Source of the DNA: Eubacterium plexicaudatum ASF492
GTDB taxonomy: Bacteria > Bacillota > Clostridia > Lachnospirales > Lachnospiraceae
Assembly (NCBI RefSeq): GCF_000364225.2
Contig: NZ_AQFT02000001.1
Span: forward strand, 2,294,001 to 2,358,000
Length of the DNA stretch: 64,000 bases
Reading direction: 5' to 3'
A program made the translations under genes and the position numbers. The first letter of the stretch is position 1; every line of letters starts with the position of its first letter. Below are positions 1 to 8,868 of the stretch, one piece after another. The notes beneath the pieces were generated by a model. That model had not been told where the DNA came from. It saw nothing but the letters and a program-made list of their open reading frames with translations, and searched no databases.

Positions 1-1118
1 CCCTGTGGCCATGCCGTCTGCCTGAGCATTTCTTTCAGTTTCTTTCTGCCTTTTTTACAAAATACAGCCATACCGAATAGATCGGGCCGAAAGTCTGCTC
101 TCAGATCGATATACTTGCCCATGCCAAACTCTTCATTATGTCTCAATGTAAAATAAGCTGCCGTACTACGCCTGTCCGGATAAGCCAAAAAACGATACAA
201 AGACCGTGCTGCTCTGTTCTTATCGGACCTGCGGCCACAATGCTTCATCAAGCGCAAACAGGTGTACCTGTCCGCCCATATCTTTTTTTGCATCTTACAT
301 GAATATGACTCGTATACTTTGTTTTCACAAACATCTGTTTTTCTTATCGCAACGACCCTGCCTGACTGCAGCCGATATCCCTGCACGCTGCCATACCGGG
401 AATTGCACAGCATTTCCAACGGACGGACAGTCAGTAACATCGCGTCTTTGTTTTTATACCCATTTATATATCCATATTTGACGGCATTGGCGGGCTGTTT
501 CACCAGAAATGGCTGCAGACCGATATAAAATCCTATAATTTTCCGTTCCGGATACAGGCGGCACAGACTATCCTGTATACTTCCCCGCCATCCAATATCT
601 ACAATTCCAATTTTGTTTTTAGCAGACCTGCTCCATCCAATTTGTTCCAGATAAGCATACAAAAGGGTGCGGCTGTCATCTCTTTGTTTTTCCAGCCATG
701 CAACAAATGCTTTATCCTGAAACAAACTGCGAATCCGGCTGTCTTTCCATGGCTGCCTGATGTATTCTTGTTCCCGAATACCATAAGTTTTTAATATCCC
801 TTTAATCTGATTAATATCTACGGACAATGTCCTGCATAATGTTTCCATAGACTGTACCGGATACCGTATCCAGATACGATTCAGTTCTTCTATCGTAATT
901 TTTTGCATCGACGGAAGATATACCGACATTCTGCTCACCTCTGCCACCTTCGCCTGCGGCATACTTTTACCGAACGAACTCTGCCTGCGCCAAACGTCAT
1001 AAAGTTTCTTAAAAAACTCACCTTCCCGGGTAAAAAAATACAATGTCCGAATCTCCTGTTTTTCAGATTGTTCGGCAATCCATGCAATAAAATTCCAAAA
1101 AAAATATGAAAGACTCAT
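1..1118 (-). CDS. HAD-like capsule-locus protein (COG5610-like), 3' end cut by window edge
   Basis: An uninterrupted minus-strand frame of about 372 codons starts at the ATG at 1118 and runs off the left edge without a stop. The start overlaps the stop of the upstream glycosyltransferase (ATGA), so the two are probably translationally coupled. Visible motifs are an early YFFTREGEFFKKLYD and a later IVDIGWRGSIQDSL followed by IGFYIGL. I associate this pattern with large HAD-type 'predicted hydrolases' (COG5610) found in polysaccharide biosynthesis clusters, often beside glycosyltransferases. The family assignment is from memory of these motifs. The chemical role is unknown and the C-terminus lies outside the window. 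Confidence 0.5.
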   Translation of the reverse strand, partial: MSLSYFFWNFIAWIAEQSEKQEIRTLYFFTREGEFFKKLYDVWRRQSSFGKSMPQAKVAEVSRMSVYLPSMQKITIEELNRIWIRYPVQSMETLCRTLSVDINQIKGILKTYGIREQEYIRQPWKDSRIRSLFQDKAFVAWLEKQRDDSRTLLYAYLEQIGWSRSAKNKIGIVDIGWRGSIQDSLCRLYPERKIIGFYIGLQPFLVKQPANAVKYGYINGYKNKDAMLLTVRPLEMLCNSRYGSVQGYRLQSGRVVAIRKTDVCENKVYESYSCKMQKKIWADRYTCLRLMKHCGRRSDKNRAARSLYRFLAYPDRRSTAAYFTLRHNEEFGMGKYIDLRADFRPDLFGMAVFCKKGRKKLKEMLRQTAWPQ

Positions 1119-1984
1119 GTGTTTTCTTCCTCTTTTGAATGTACTGTCCGATACACATATTCCAATCGGATCGGCACATCTTCCGCACCAAATAGCTTCC
1201 TGCGATATCTTCGCATTACTGATACGGGAATCAGGCCTGTAACGAGCGGTTTTAACACATAACACATATTCCCACGCAAAATCCCAAGTCGTGTAAAACC
1301 TTTATACCGCACTATGCATTCATTGATGCGGAAACGAAATTTTCTCTTTTTATAGGACTTTTCTGATTCCCGATACAAAAACAATTCTTCCTGCAAATTG
1401 TGCCCGACAAATCCGACTTCGTACATGCGCATAAAAAAATCGTAATCTTCCACCCTGTAGCTCACTGTTGTTACGTCATAACCATACAGCTGTTCCATCA
1501 CCTCTCTGCGCATCATAACAGCAGGATGGATAAATGGCGATGTATACAGAAAATCCGTACGATCCGGATTTTTCACAAGCCTGCGTTTTCCCCATACAAC
1601 AGTTCCATCCAGCATCCATGCATTACATCCTGTCAAAGCATACCTTTTTTGTTTTTCTAAAAACAAAAACTGTTTTTCCAGCCTTTGAGGAAGCGAAATA
1701 TCATCTGCGTCCATACGTGCAATATATCTGCCTGACGCATATGCAAAACATCGGTTCAATGTATAAGCCAGTCCACGGTTTCTTTCATTATGCAGCAGCC
1801 GAATTCTGGAATCTTTTGAACAAAATTTCTTTAACCACTGATAAAACTCCGACCGCGAACCATCGTCACAGATAATATATTCAAAATCCTGAAATGTCTG
1901 TCCAAGTATGGAATCAATTGCCAATGCAAGCTGTTTTTTATCTGGTTCGTTATATGTCCCCATTAATACGGATATTACTGGCAT
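1115..1984 (-). CDS. family 2 glycosyltransferase
   Basis: This 289-residue GT-A fold enzyme probably adds one sugar to a lipid-linked or cell-surface polysaccharide in the cytoplasm. The N-terminus has the typical GT2 start ISVLMGTYNE, then IICDDGS, and the metal/nucleotide-binding DxD region reads ARMDADDIS near residue 95. No membrane segments are obvious. Its start lies 10 bp inside the upstream GT4 gene and its stop overlaps the next gene, so it is the middle gene of a tight operon. Acceptor and donor cannot be read from sequence. Confidence 0.9.
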   Translation of the reverse strand: MPVISVLMGTYNEPDKKQLALAIDSILGQTFQDFEYIICDDGSRSEFYQWLKKFCSKDSRIRLLHNERNRGLAYTLNRCFAYASGRYIARMDADDISLPQRLEKQFLFLEKQKRYALTGCNAWMLDGTVVWGKRRLVKNPDRTDFLYTSPFIHPAVMMRREVMEQLYGYDVTTVSYRVEDYDFFMRMYEVGFVGHNLQEELFLYRESEKSYKKRKFRFRINECIVRYKGFTRLGILRGNMCYVLKPLVTGLIPVSVMRRYRRKLFGAEDVPIRLEYVYRTVHSKEEENT

Positions 1985-3156
1985 ATGGAAAATCCCGCCA
2001 TTTCTTCATAAATTTTTTTCATTTCAGACATCACCACACAATTATCATACTTTCTGATTTTTTTCCTGTTATAAGCGCCGTATGCTTCCCGGCGCTGCCT
2101 GTCTGCTAAAAATAACAGTGCCCGACATAAGCCGCCTATATCATCAACTTCAAACCGCACACCGCCCTGTCCTTCATCAATCAATTCCCGATTTCCGCGA
2201 ATATCGGATACCACACAAGGCAATCCGGCAGACATTGCCTCCATAAGCGCAGCCGGCATCCCTTCCTGACAGGACGGAAACACAAAAATATCCGCGTTTT
2301 TGTATATTTCATCCACCTGCTCTGTAAATCCGATCATACGAATACGCTGATCTACCAAAAGCTTTCTGGCAAGACACATCAGTTCCGTCTTTAACTCTCC
2401 CTGCCCACAGATCACATAATATATCTTATATTTTTTAAGAGCTGCCAGTGCTTCCAGCACAACACGATGGTTTTTTCGCCTGCTGAGTTCTCCGACAGAC
2501 AGCAAAAGCAATGCATCTTTGGGTATCTGATATTTTATTCGAAATTGTGTATCCTGCGATTTCCAAAAACGCTGCGTGTCAATACCGACTCCCGGAATAT
2601 AGACAATCTTTTTGGCATGCATTTTTTTACACGCAAGACAATAATCTTCCCTGTTCACCGTAATCAATACGTCTGTACAATATGACAGCAGCTTTTCTAC
2701 CGGATAATACAGCAGCCAGTTTTTAAAAGGAGCTCCCTTATAAAAATGAAACCCATGCGCCGTATAGATCACCCGCATTCCCCATTTACGTGCTGCCAGC
2801 CTGGCCAATACACCTCCAACCGGTGAATGGCAGTGTATCCATAAAAATTCGTGTTCTTTCATAAGTTTATTCAACTGAAGATATGCCTTTTGACACTTTC
2901 CTGCTGCATAAACTTTTCTCGGACAATCCCACTGATGACATACAACATGCATCTGTTTCAGCTTTTGCTCATATCTTTGTACCTGTTTCCTGTCACACGT
3001 ATTTCCTTTCAGAAAATTACACGCCACATGCACCTCATATCCCATTTTCCGCAAAATCAGAATATTCTCCATATTAAACTGACCGATCATGGAGACTACG
3101 GATGCCAGCATCAATACTTCTTTTGTCTGATTCCTGTATCCTTCATTCCTGCTCAT
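1975..3156 (-). CDS. family 4 glycosyltransferase
   Basis: This 393-residue GT-B enzyme resembles CapM/EpsD-like glycosyltransferases of surface polysaccharide pathways. The N-terminal domain has the GT4-type opening (SMIGQFNMENILILRKMG) and TAHGFHFYKGAP. The C-terminal domain has LLLSVGELSRRKNH and the nucleotide-sugar motif FPSCQEGMPAALMEAMSAG (EX7E type). The annotated start at 3156 lacks a clear Shine-Dalgarno. An internal ATG 15 codons downstream is an alternative. It follows the XRE gene by 9 bp and overlaps the GT2 gene, so all four genes are likely cotranscribed. Specificity is unknown. Confidence 0.9.
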   Translation of the reverse strand: MSRNEGYRNQTKEVLMLASVVSMIGQFNMENILILRKMGYEVHVACNFLKGNTCDRKQVQRYEQKLKQMHVVCHQWDCPRKVYAAGKCQKAYLQLNKLMKEHEFLWIHCHSPVGGVLARLAARKWGMRVIYTAHGFHFYKGAPFKNWLLYYPVEKLLSYCTDVLITVNREDYCLACKKMHAKKIVYIPGVGIDTQRFWKSQDTQFRIKYQIPKDALLLLSVGELSRRKNHRVVLEALAALKKYKIYYVICGQGELKTELMCLARKLLVDQRIRMIGFTEQVDEIYKNADIFVFPSCQEGMPAALMEAMSAGLPCVVSDIRGNRELIDEGQGGVRFEVDDIGGLCRALLFLADRQRREAYGAYNRKKIRKYDNCVVMSEMKKIYEEMAGFSICQ

Positions 3157-3165
3157 TTTATGTTT

Positions 3166-3513
3166 TTATGCCTCATTCATAATCTCTGCTACAGATTTCA
3201 TAATCTTCACATACATGGAATAGCTGTCGGTTCTCTTTTTATCCGGCGCCTGTTCGGATGGATGCCATAGTTCCAGCAGCGCATCTGACGGCTGGCGCAG
3301 TTCACCCCACAGCAACTCGCCTGCATCCGCATCCAATGCCAGACAAATCGCCATGAATGTTTCCAGGCTCATAATTCTTGACCCACGTTCAATATGTCCA
3401 AGAAATGACATGCTGATGCCGCATTTTTTTGCCAGTACCTCCTGTGACCACCCCTTTGCTTTACGAAGCTGGCGGATTCTCCCACCCATCATTGAATAAT
3501 CCAATTCTCTCAC
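3166..3513 (-). CDS. XRE-family helix-turn-helix regulator
   Basis: This 115-residue protein has an N-terminal Cro/C1-type HTH at about residues 10-66 (IRQLRKAKGWSQEVLAKKCG then MSFLGHIERGSR) and a short C-terminal tail rich in Lys and Glu. The GTG at 3513 is preferred as start because GGGAGGT lies 8 bases upstream, while internal ATGs lack a site. It is the first gene of the glycosyltransferase operon, so it is a candidate regulator of that operon. Two related palindromes in the upstream AT-rich region are candidate operators. Confidence 0.88.
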   Translation of the reverse strand: MRELDYSMMGGRIRQLRKAKGWSQEVLAKKCGISMSFLGHIERGSRIMSLETFMAICLALDADAGELLWGELRQPSDALLELWHPSEQAPDKKRTDSYSMYVKIMKSVAEIMNEA

Positions 3514-3599
3514 CCGTGTTACCTCCCATCTGCACCTGAATACTTCATATGCATTCCAAATCCCTGCGTTATTCTGCAGTGCAAAAGAACCGTATTTTT

Positions 3600-3634
3600 A
3601 AAACATAACAATTTCATAAGAAATGTTATGTTTT
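3600..3634. promoter_or_regulatory. long palindromic operator-like element, copy 1
   Basis: The arms AAAACATAAC and GTTATGTTTT are exact complements, and an inner ATTTC/GAAAT pair extends the stem to about 15 bp around a 4-base centre, with one unpaired A. It lies upstream of the XRE gene and recurs in related form at 3892-3918. Repetition of the same dyad twice upstream of a DNA-binding regulator suggests an operator. There is no T-run, so it is not a terminator. Confidence 0.5.
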
Positions 3635-3891
3635 GCGTCCGTAATTTCATGTGCCAAAATGGCTTAAAACAGGGAAAAATAAAAGATTTTGCGATAGACA
3701 GGACAATAACCGGATTACAAAAACCATCAGTTTTGCAAAAAAAACATATTACGATTCTTTTGTAAATAATATGCATTTTATTGTATGATTTCAATAAAAA
3801 GACAACAAAAAAAGAAAGAAAAAACAGTAAAAACCTCCAATTTTTTCTTTCCTGTTGCAAAATAAATAAATCTGTTATAGAATACTTTCAG

Positions 3892-3918
3892 ATAACATTT
3901 CTTATGATTTTGTTATGT
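3892..3918. promoter_or_regulatory. palindromic operator-like element, copy 2
   Basis: ATAACATTTCTTATGA is shared with the reverse complement of the element at 3600-3634, and both continue into TTGTTATGT. Only two central bases differ. The second copy lies about 290 bases from the first, between the terminator of the lipoprotein gene and the XRE operon. The likely binder is the XRE protein encoded downstream (inference). Confidence 0.45.
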
Positions 3919-3957
3919 ATTTGAATTTTTAATTTTTCAAAAATTTCTTTTTTAACA

Positions 3958-3995
3958 CAAAAAATGCACACTCTTTCAAATGTGCACTTTTTATT
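3958..3995 (-). terminator. rho-independent terminator of the 4013 lipoprotein gene
   Basis: Reading the minus strand, TGCACA and TGTGCA form a stem extended by flanking A/T pairs and followed by TTTTTT. It lies directly after the stop of the solute-binding lipoprotein gene. Confidence 0.6.
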
Positions 3996-4012
3996 CCTTC
4001 TTTTAAATAATC

Positions 4013-5308
4013 TTACTCTTTCCCATTCACCCTCTCGGAAAATTCCCGCACAGCCTTATCCACATCTTCTCCGTCCCCAATTTTCTGCAGCATCTTCCAC
4101 CATCCTTCACGAGCCTGCGCCCAACCGGGGGTTATCTGGTAATAATCGCCCATATACCGCATAAATCCACCGTACTCTGTCATCAGCGCATCATTTTCAT
4201 AAATATCATACATATCCCGTACCGGCCAGAGCATAGATGTCAGCACGGCTCTTTTATATTCGTCGTCCTGTTCCGTCATGTAGCGAATCAGCGTCTTTGC
4301 CGCTTCCACCCGCTTCTCATCGCCGTTGTCAAAAACTCCAAATCCCCAGATGCCGCCCTGCAGACTTGGCTCCATCCCTCCGGTCGGAAATGCCATCGGA
4401 AAGATTTCAAAATCCAGTTCCGGATTGTTCACTGTCTGGGTAATCTCCATCGAAGCATTCCAGCAAAACGCCATAGCCAGTTCCCCTTTGCAGAACGCCG
4501 CAATTTCATCCGCAGCCGTCATATTCGGTTCAAACGAAATGCCCTCTGATTTGCGCAGCAGCTTCAAGGCCTTTTTATTTTCCTTGCTGTCAACCGTATA
4601 GGCGCTGTGCGCCTCATCCGTAAACCTGCCTTCATAAAGATTGTTCACAAGCGCACGTGTTCCCTGGTCCCCACCCTGATTTTTGCAGTAAATAACGCCG
4701 GCGCGTTTTTGCCCGTAGGCAGTAAGTGCATGCACCGCATTGATAAAATCCTGTGTCGTCCACGTATGCGTTTGCTCATCTATATATGCAAGCGCACCGG
4801 ATTTTTGAAACAAATCATAGTTAATGGCCATACAGTGCGCCGTCATGCAGACCGGAAATTCATAATATGCGCCGTTGCTGTGTTGGCAGGCTTTGCGGAT
4901 GTTTTCATAAATCCCGCCTGCAACCTGCGAATTCCACAGATCGGATAAGTCTGCCATAAGCCCCTGCTCACCCCATCCGGCTACAATGCGCTCCGGACCC
5001 TCAAATACAAGGTCCGGTGCGGTTTTATTTGTAATTGCTTCCTGTATTTTCGCATCTCCGCTGTCATAATCCAGACATTCCACATTTACATGAATTTCCG
5101 GATGTTCCCTGTGAAATCCGGCGATCAGCCCGGATATGGTCGTCATATTTCCCCAGTTTCCCACCGGAAAAGTCCAAAGAGAGATCTCAATTTCCTGCTC
5201 TGTCTGTTCCTGTTTCCGCATCTGCTTTTCTGCCGTATTCCGACTGCCGCAGGCAGATAATACGAATACTGCCAGCAGCATACATACAGCCATCGTCTTT
5301 TTCCACAT
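4013..5308 (-). CDS. sugar-type extracellular solute-binding lipoprotein
   Basis: This 431-residue protein is a family 1 (MalE-like) ABC solute-binding lipoprotein. The start at 5308 is chosen over the upstream in-frame ATG because AAGGAGA precedes it. It then begins with a signal peptide and lipobox FVLSACGS, so it should be anchored outside the membrane by a lipidated Cys. The mature protein has typical SBP features (LWTFPVGNW, APDLVFEGPERIVAGWGEQG). No ABC permease or ATPase gene is adjacent. It sits 37 bp downstream of a hybrid histidine kinase on the same strand, which suggests it delivers ligand to that sensor instead of, or as well as, a transporter (inference). Confidence 0.88.
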   Translation of the reverse strand: MWKKTMAVCMLLAVFVLSACGSRNTAEKQMRKQEQTEQEIEISLWTFPVGNWGNMTTISGLIAGFHREHPEIHVNVECLDYDSGDAKIQEAITNKTAPDLVFEGPERIVAGWGEQGLMADLSDLWNSQVAGGIYENIRKACQHSNGAYYEFPVCMTAHCMAINYDLFQKSGALAYIDEQTHTWTTQDFINAVHALTAYGQKRAGVIYCKNQGGDQGTRALVNNLYEGRFTDEAHSAYTVDSKENKKALKLLRKSEGISFEPNMTAADEIAAFCKGELAMAFCWNASMEITQTVNNPELDFEIFPMAFPTGGMEPSLQGGIWGFGVFDNGDEKRVEAAKTLIRYMTEQDDEYKRAVLTSMLWPVRDMYDIYENDALMTEYGGFMRYMGDYYQITPGWAQAREGWWKMLQKIGDGEDVDKAVREFSERVNGKE

Positions 5309-5345
5309 AAAAGTCTCCTTCTTTCGCTTTATAACGGCAATCTGT

Positions 5346-7897
5346 TTATGTATGCAGGTTCCGGTCAATCAGCTGCATTAATTCCATAATATTATACGGC
5401 TTGGCCGTATGCGCATTCATCCCGCAGGCAATGCATTTTTCCACATCATCCTCAAATGCATCCGCACTGACCGCAATAATCGGAATCTTTGCCGCATCTT
5501 CCCGCTTAAGGCCACGAATTGCGGCCGCTGCTTCATAGCCCGTCATAACCGGCATTCTAAGATCCATTAAAATAATATCATACCAACCGGTTTCAGACTG
5601 TTCGAACTTATCCAGACAGATTTTGCCGTTTTCCGCCCGTTCCGGTTCCATCCCCAGTTCGGAAAGCATCGCCTGCCCGATCTCCCAGTTCAGATCATTA
5701 TCTTCCGCAAACAAAACCCGCAGCCCTTCAAAATCCATCGAATCTTCTGCTTTGTCTTCTTCCGGTTCCTGCTCTTTCTCCTCCATAAATGACCGCAGTC
5801 CATAATACAACCCGGAACGAAACAGCGGCTTCGCAATATATCCGTCAATCTTTACATTTACAGCCTGCTCTTCCAGTTCGTCCCACTCACCGTCCGAAAG
5901 CAGAATCACTTTTAGTTTTTCATTTATTTTATCGTCAAAGTGACTGCGCAGCTGCCGTACGGCCTCGATCCCGTCCTGCCCCTGCATATCCCAGTCCAGC
6001 AGTACGATCGGCTGTTTTCCCGTATCACGGTATTCCTCCAGGCTCTTGAAAACATGTTCCATATCGTGCACACACCGTACGGACAATCCGATTGATTCCA
6101 GCGTGCTTTGTGCCGCTTTACAGCTTATCTCATCATCGTCCGCAACAAGAATATCCCGTTTTGGCAAAAGTAGCTGTTCTTCCTGACCCACGATCTCCAT
6201 ATCAATAGAAATATAAAAATCACTGCCCACTTCCGGTTCACTCTCCACACGAATGGATCCACCCATCGCATCTACAATATATTTGGTAATGGCCATGCCC
6301 ATCCCTGCGCCTTCTATTTTTCCACACGCGCATGATCTTCTCTTGCAAACGCATCAAAAATCTTTTTCTGAAATTCTTTCGCCATTCCGATTCCATTGTC
6401 TTTGATATGCAGACAAGAACGGATATATGCATCCCCTTTCGGCGACGGTTCTTCGGAAAGAAATGCCTGAATGCTGCCGTTGTCCGGTGTAAATTTCACA
6501 CAGTTTCCGATAATATTCAGTAAAATCTGACTCAGCCGCACTCTGTCCGTACAGATGTTTTCATGCTGAATATCCTGAACATAAATATCAAAATGCTGAT
6601 GCTTTTCCTGCACCTGCGGCTGGATGACCGTCATAATATTCTGCATCATTTCCCGCAGCGAAAGCGGCTCCATATTCAGAACAATTCCGCCGTTTTCCAT
6701 CTTCGCCATATCCAGCATATCATTTATGAGCCCAAGTAAATGACGGCTCGACACACTGATGCGTTTTAAGCACATACGTACCCGTACCGCATCGTCCAGG
6801 CTGCTCATCGCAACGGACGCCATACCCATAATACCGTTCATCGGCGTACGAATATCATGGCTCATATTGGAAAGAAACTCACTTTTTGCTTTGTTTGCAA
6901 GTTCGGCCGTATGCCGTTCCTCTTCTGCGAACCGGTATGCACGGTTCAGTTCGCGCATCTGCCTTCTCGTCAGACGGTAATATACCGCAAAAACGATAAG
7001 AAGCGCACAAAGAATAAACGCACAGCCTGCCACCGCACAAAACGACAACCTGTCCGCCAGCTGCTCTACCGTCTGGTCCAGCGTGCTGTAAGGCATGAAA
7101 AGCAGCAGATTCCATTCCGAAGCCGGAAGCGCCGTACAGTATAGATTCCACCTTGTTCCGTCTGCTTCCAGCTCTCCCGAATAGTCCTCACCTTTTTCCA
7201 TAGAGTCTCTCAGTCGTTCGGCATGTTGCTCTTCCCATCCCGTCTGGTCAAAATAATTGCCGCTTTCCACATCTTCATTCCGCATGATAAACGTTCCGTC
7301 CTTGCGGATAATGGCATATTCAACGATATTGCTGTCTATATTGACAGACAGCGTATCGCTGAGATAGCCGGCCGGAATTCCGGCCACAAGCGCCATACTC
7401 TTTCTCCCGTCTCCCATTTCATAAGCCGCCGGAACACCGATCAGAACGACACGTTCTCCACGTTCGTCCCGTCCCGCACTGACACTGTCTTTCCCGCCCA
7501 TAACGGACCTGTGCAGCGCCTGCGGCACTTCCGGTTTTACTTTCGAGCCATATATCATATCAAAATCGCCGTCATCCGTATAAAACGCCAGATATTCAAA
7601 TCCTCTGGAACGCGCATAATAAGCCAGCTCCAGGCGCATGGCCGCCTGTTCCCTCATACTCATCGGTGAAACTGCGTCCACCAGAGTCGCTACCTGCGAC
7701 AACCGAAACTCAATCGTCGTTCCAAAATGAGCGGCTACCTGCCTGCTCATACCTGACATATAAATAACACCGATATCCTTTATCGCAGCTGCCCCCATTC
7801 GGTTCATCCACGTCGTCTGGACATGAAATACCGTCATACAAAAAACAGACGCCAGAATAAAACTGACCGCTAAAAAATGTGTTGTTTTATGCCTCAT
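5346..7897 (-). CDS. membrane hybrid histidine kinase with two receiver domains (one frameshift)
   Basis: A protein of about 850 residues. TM1 is near residues 9-27, an extracytoplasmic Cache-like sensor follows, and TM2 is at about 287-306. The HisKA motif [13 protein letters not shown] puts the phosphoacceptor His near residue 347, then comes HATPase (DNGIGM). Two receiver domains follow, ILVADDDE with [11 protein letters not shown] and VLFAEDND with [12 protein letters not shown]. The start at 7897 has AGGAGGG 7 bases upstream. A single A missing from an A-run near 6313 stops the frame after VEK; adding it gives the expected G-box (EGAGMGMAI). Its location next to a solute-binding lipoprotein suggests carbohydrate sensing. 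The output regulator is not adjacent. Confidence 0.88.
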
Positions 7898-8374
7898 AGC
7901 CAATCCCTCCTGATAGATCCCAAACCAGCATGAAAACACGCGGCTTCTTTTTGACTCATTGTCCGCCGCGGTCGCTCTTTTTTCACATCATATCATACCA
8001 CTTTTATCCAAAAAAAACTATATAAAAAAGTAAAACACTGCTCCTTTTATTTTTTTACTGTCCGCAGCAGTGATCAAAAAACCGCCAAAACGGTATTGGA
8101 AGATATCAACCCACGTGAAAGCCGGAGAGCTTCGCGGTCGCAGGCGTATTTGTTGTCTCTTTGCTGTTAAGTTTTCTGCTTCCAAAAGAAAAAAATTAAA
8201 AAATGCAACAAAAAAAGTGATAATTTTTCAATTATCACTTTTTTGTTGCATTTTTATAAATAATAAGATAAAATGTAATAAAATTTTATTAGTTTAATAA
8301 ATTTTTATCAAACTATTCTTTTTTGTCGGAATATTGCATAAAAACTATGACAAACAGATACGAGGGGGAAGGCT
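7898..8374. other. divergent intergenic region
   Basis: About 475 bases between the kinase (minus) and the hydrogenase-associated gene (plus). Short frames here (for example 8070-8297) lack a ribosome binding site and recognisable sequence. The first part must hold the kinase promoter. The second part holds a long inverted repeat (8200-8255). I could not match the 8050-8200 stretch to a riboswitch class by eye. Confidence 0.5.
8200..8255. repeat. long inverted repeat ending in a T-run
   Basis: Arms of about 24-26 bases (each containing TGCAAC or GTTGCA next to A7 or T6 and GTGATAATT or AATTATCAC) flank a 4-base TTTC loop. They pair almost perfectly, with one bulged A. The right arm runs into TTTTTATAAATAA, so on the plus strand it has terminator form. 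It lies upstream of a plus-strand gene, which fits an attenuator or the end of a short untranslated RNA. It could also be a remnant of a mobile element. Confidence 0.5.
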
Positions 8375-8868
8375 ATGAGCAGGTTATCGGTAACATCTAC
8401 GGATAAAGTAAATGCTACTACCAAAAAACTGATGAAAGAATTTACACAGCGTATTACCGCAAATCCGCCCGGCGTCTGTCCGGTAGAGATCTTCTGGAAA
8501 GCGTACTCGATAATACGGCGACCATGGAGACGCTGGATCTGATCGAACATACGGCGACAAATATCAAAAATTCGGCGGACTGTGCAATCGGGTTTGAATC
8601 GGCACGTATGGTGCTGGCAGGTTTTGAAGGATTTAAAGAAGATTATATTTCCCATGTACAGGAACATCAATGTACGGGTACGTTTGAACAGCCGATTCCA
8701 TGCGTCACACTCTGTCCGGCAAACGTAGACATTCCGGGTTACATCGCACTGGCAGGCGCAGGACGCTGTGCGGATGCCGTACGCCTGATACGCAAAGACA
8801 ACCCGTTCCCGACCGCATTAACGACGTGCCGTTTTTACAGGACTACGAAAAAAACGACTGGGATTTAA
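8375..8868 (+). pseudogene. N-terminal fragment of an Fe-S/GltD-like flavoprotein oxidoreductase
   Basis: The gene starts at an ATG preceded by AGGGGGAAGG and encodes an N-terminus typical of Clostridia NAD(P)-binding iron-sulfur flavoproteins that accompany [FeFe]-hydrogenases. After PPGVCPV the frame jumps straight to RDLLESVLDN. The usual Cys-rich segment between them (roughly 25-30 residues) is missing and the frame shifts. A second segment (VTLCPANVDIPGYIAL, RLIRKDNPFPTA) is the Fer4-like entry to the GltD domain. It ends abruptly at about 8816, where the sequence becomes the [FeFe]-hydrogenase gene. All FAD and NAD domains are absent, so the product cannot work. Confidence 0.7.

Larger units (their letters stand above)
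3514..3957. other. AT-rich intergenic control region
   Basis: About 440 bases with no convincing gene. A 113-codon minus-strand frame at 3519-3860 has low-complexity, shadow-like composition and no good start. The region holds two copies of a long palindromic element (annotated separately) and must contain the promoter for the XRE-glycosyltransferase operon. No clean -35/-10 pair could be picked with confidence. Confidence 0.6.

Noticed and set aside
3519-3860. 113-codon minus-strand frame
   Set aside because: AT-rich low-complexity product in a control region, overlapping the palindromes, with no plausible ribosome binding site or family.
6300-6330. Programmed -1 frameshift in the hybrid kinase
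   Set aside because: The A-run could slip, but the same one-base loss at runs recurs in more than twenty unrelated genes, so a sequence error is more economical.
8040-8200. Possible cobalamin, molybdenum-cofactor or c-di-GMP riboswitch
   Set aside because: Compared by eye with the conserved cores I remember; none of the diagnostic segments is present.
8070-8297. 75-codon plus-strand frame in the divergent region
   Set aside because: Runs through the long inverted repeat, no ribosome binding site, no recognisable sequence.
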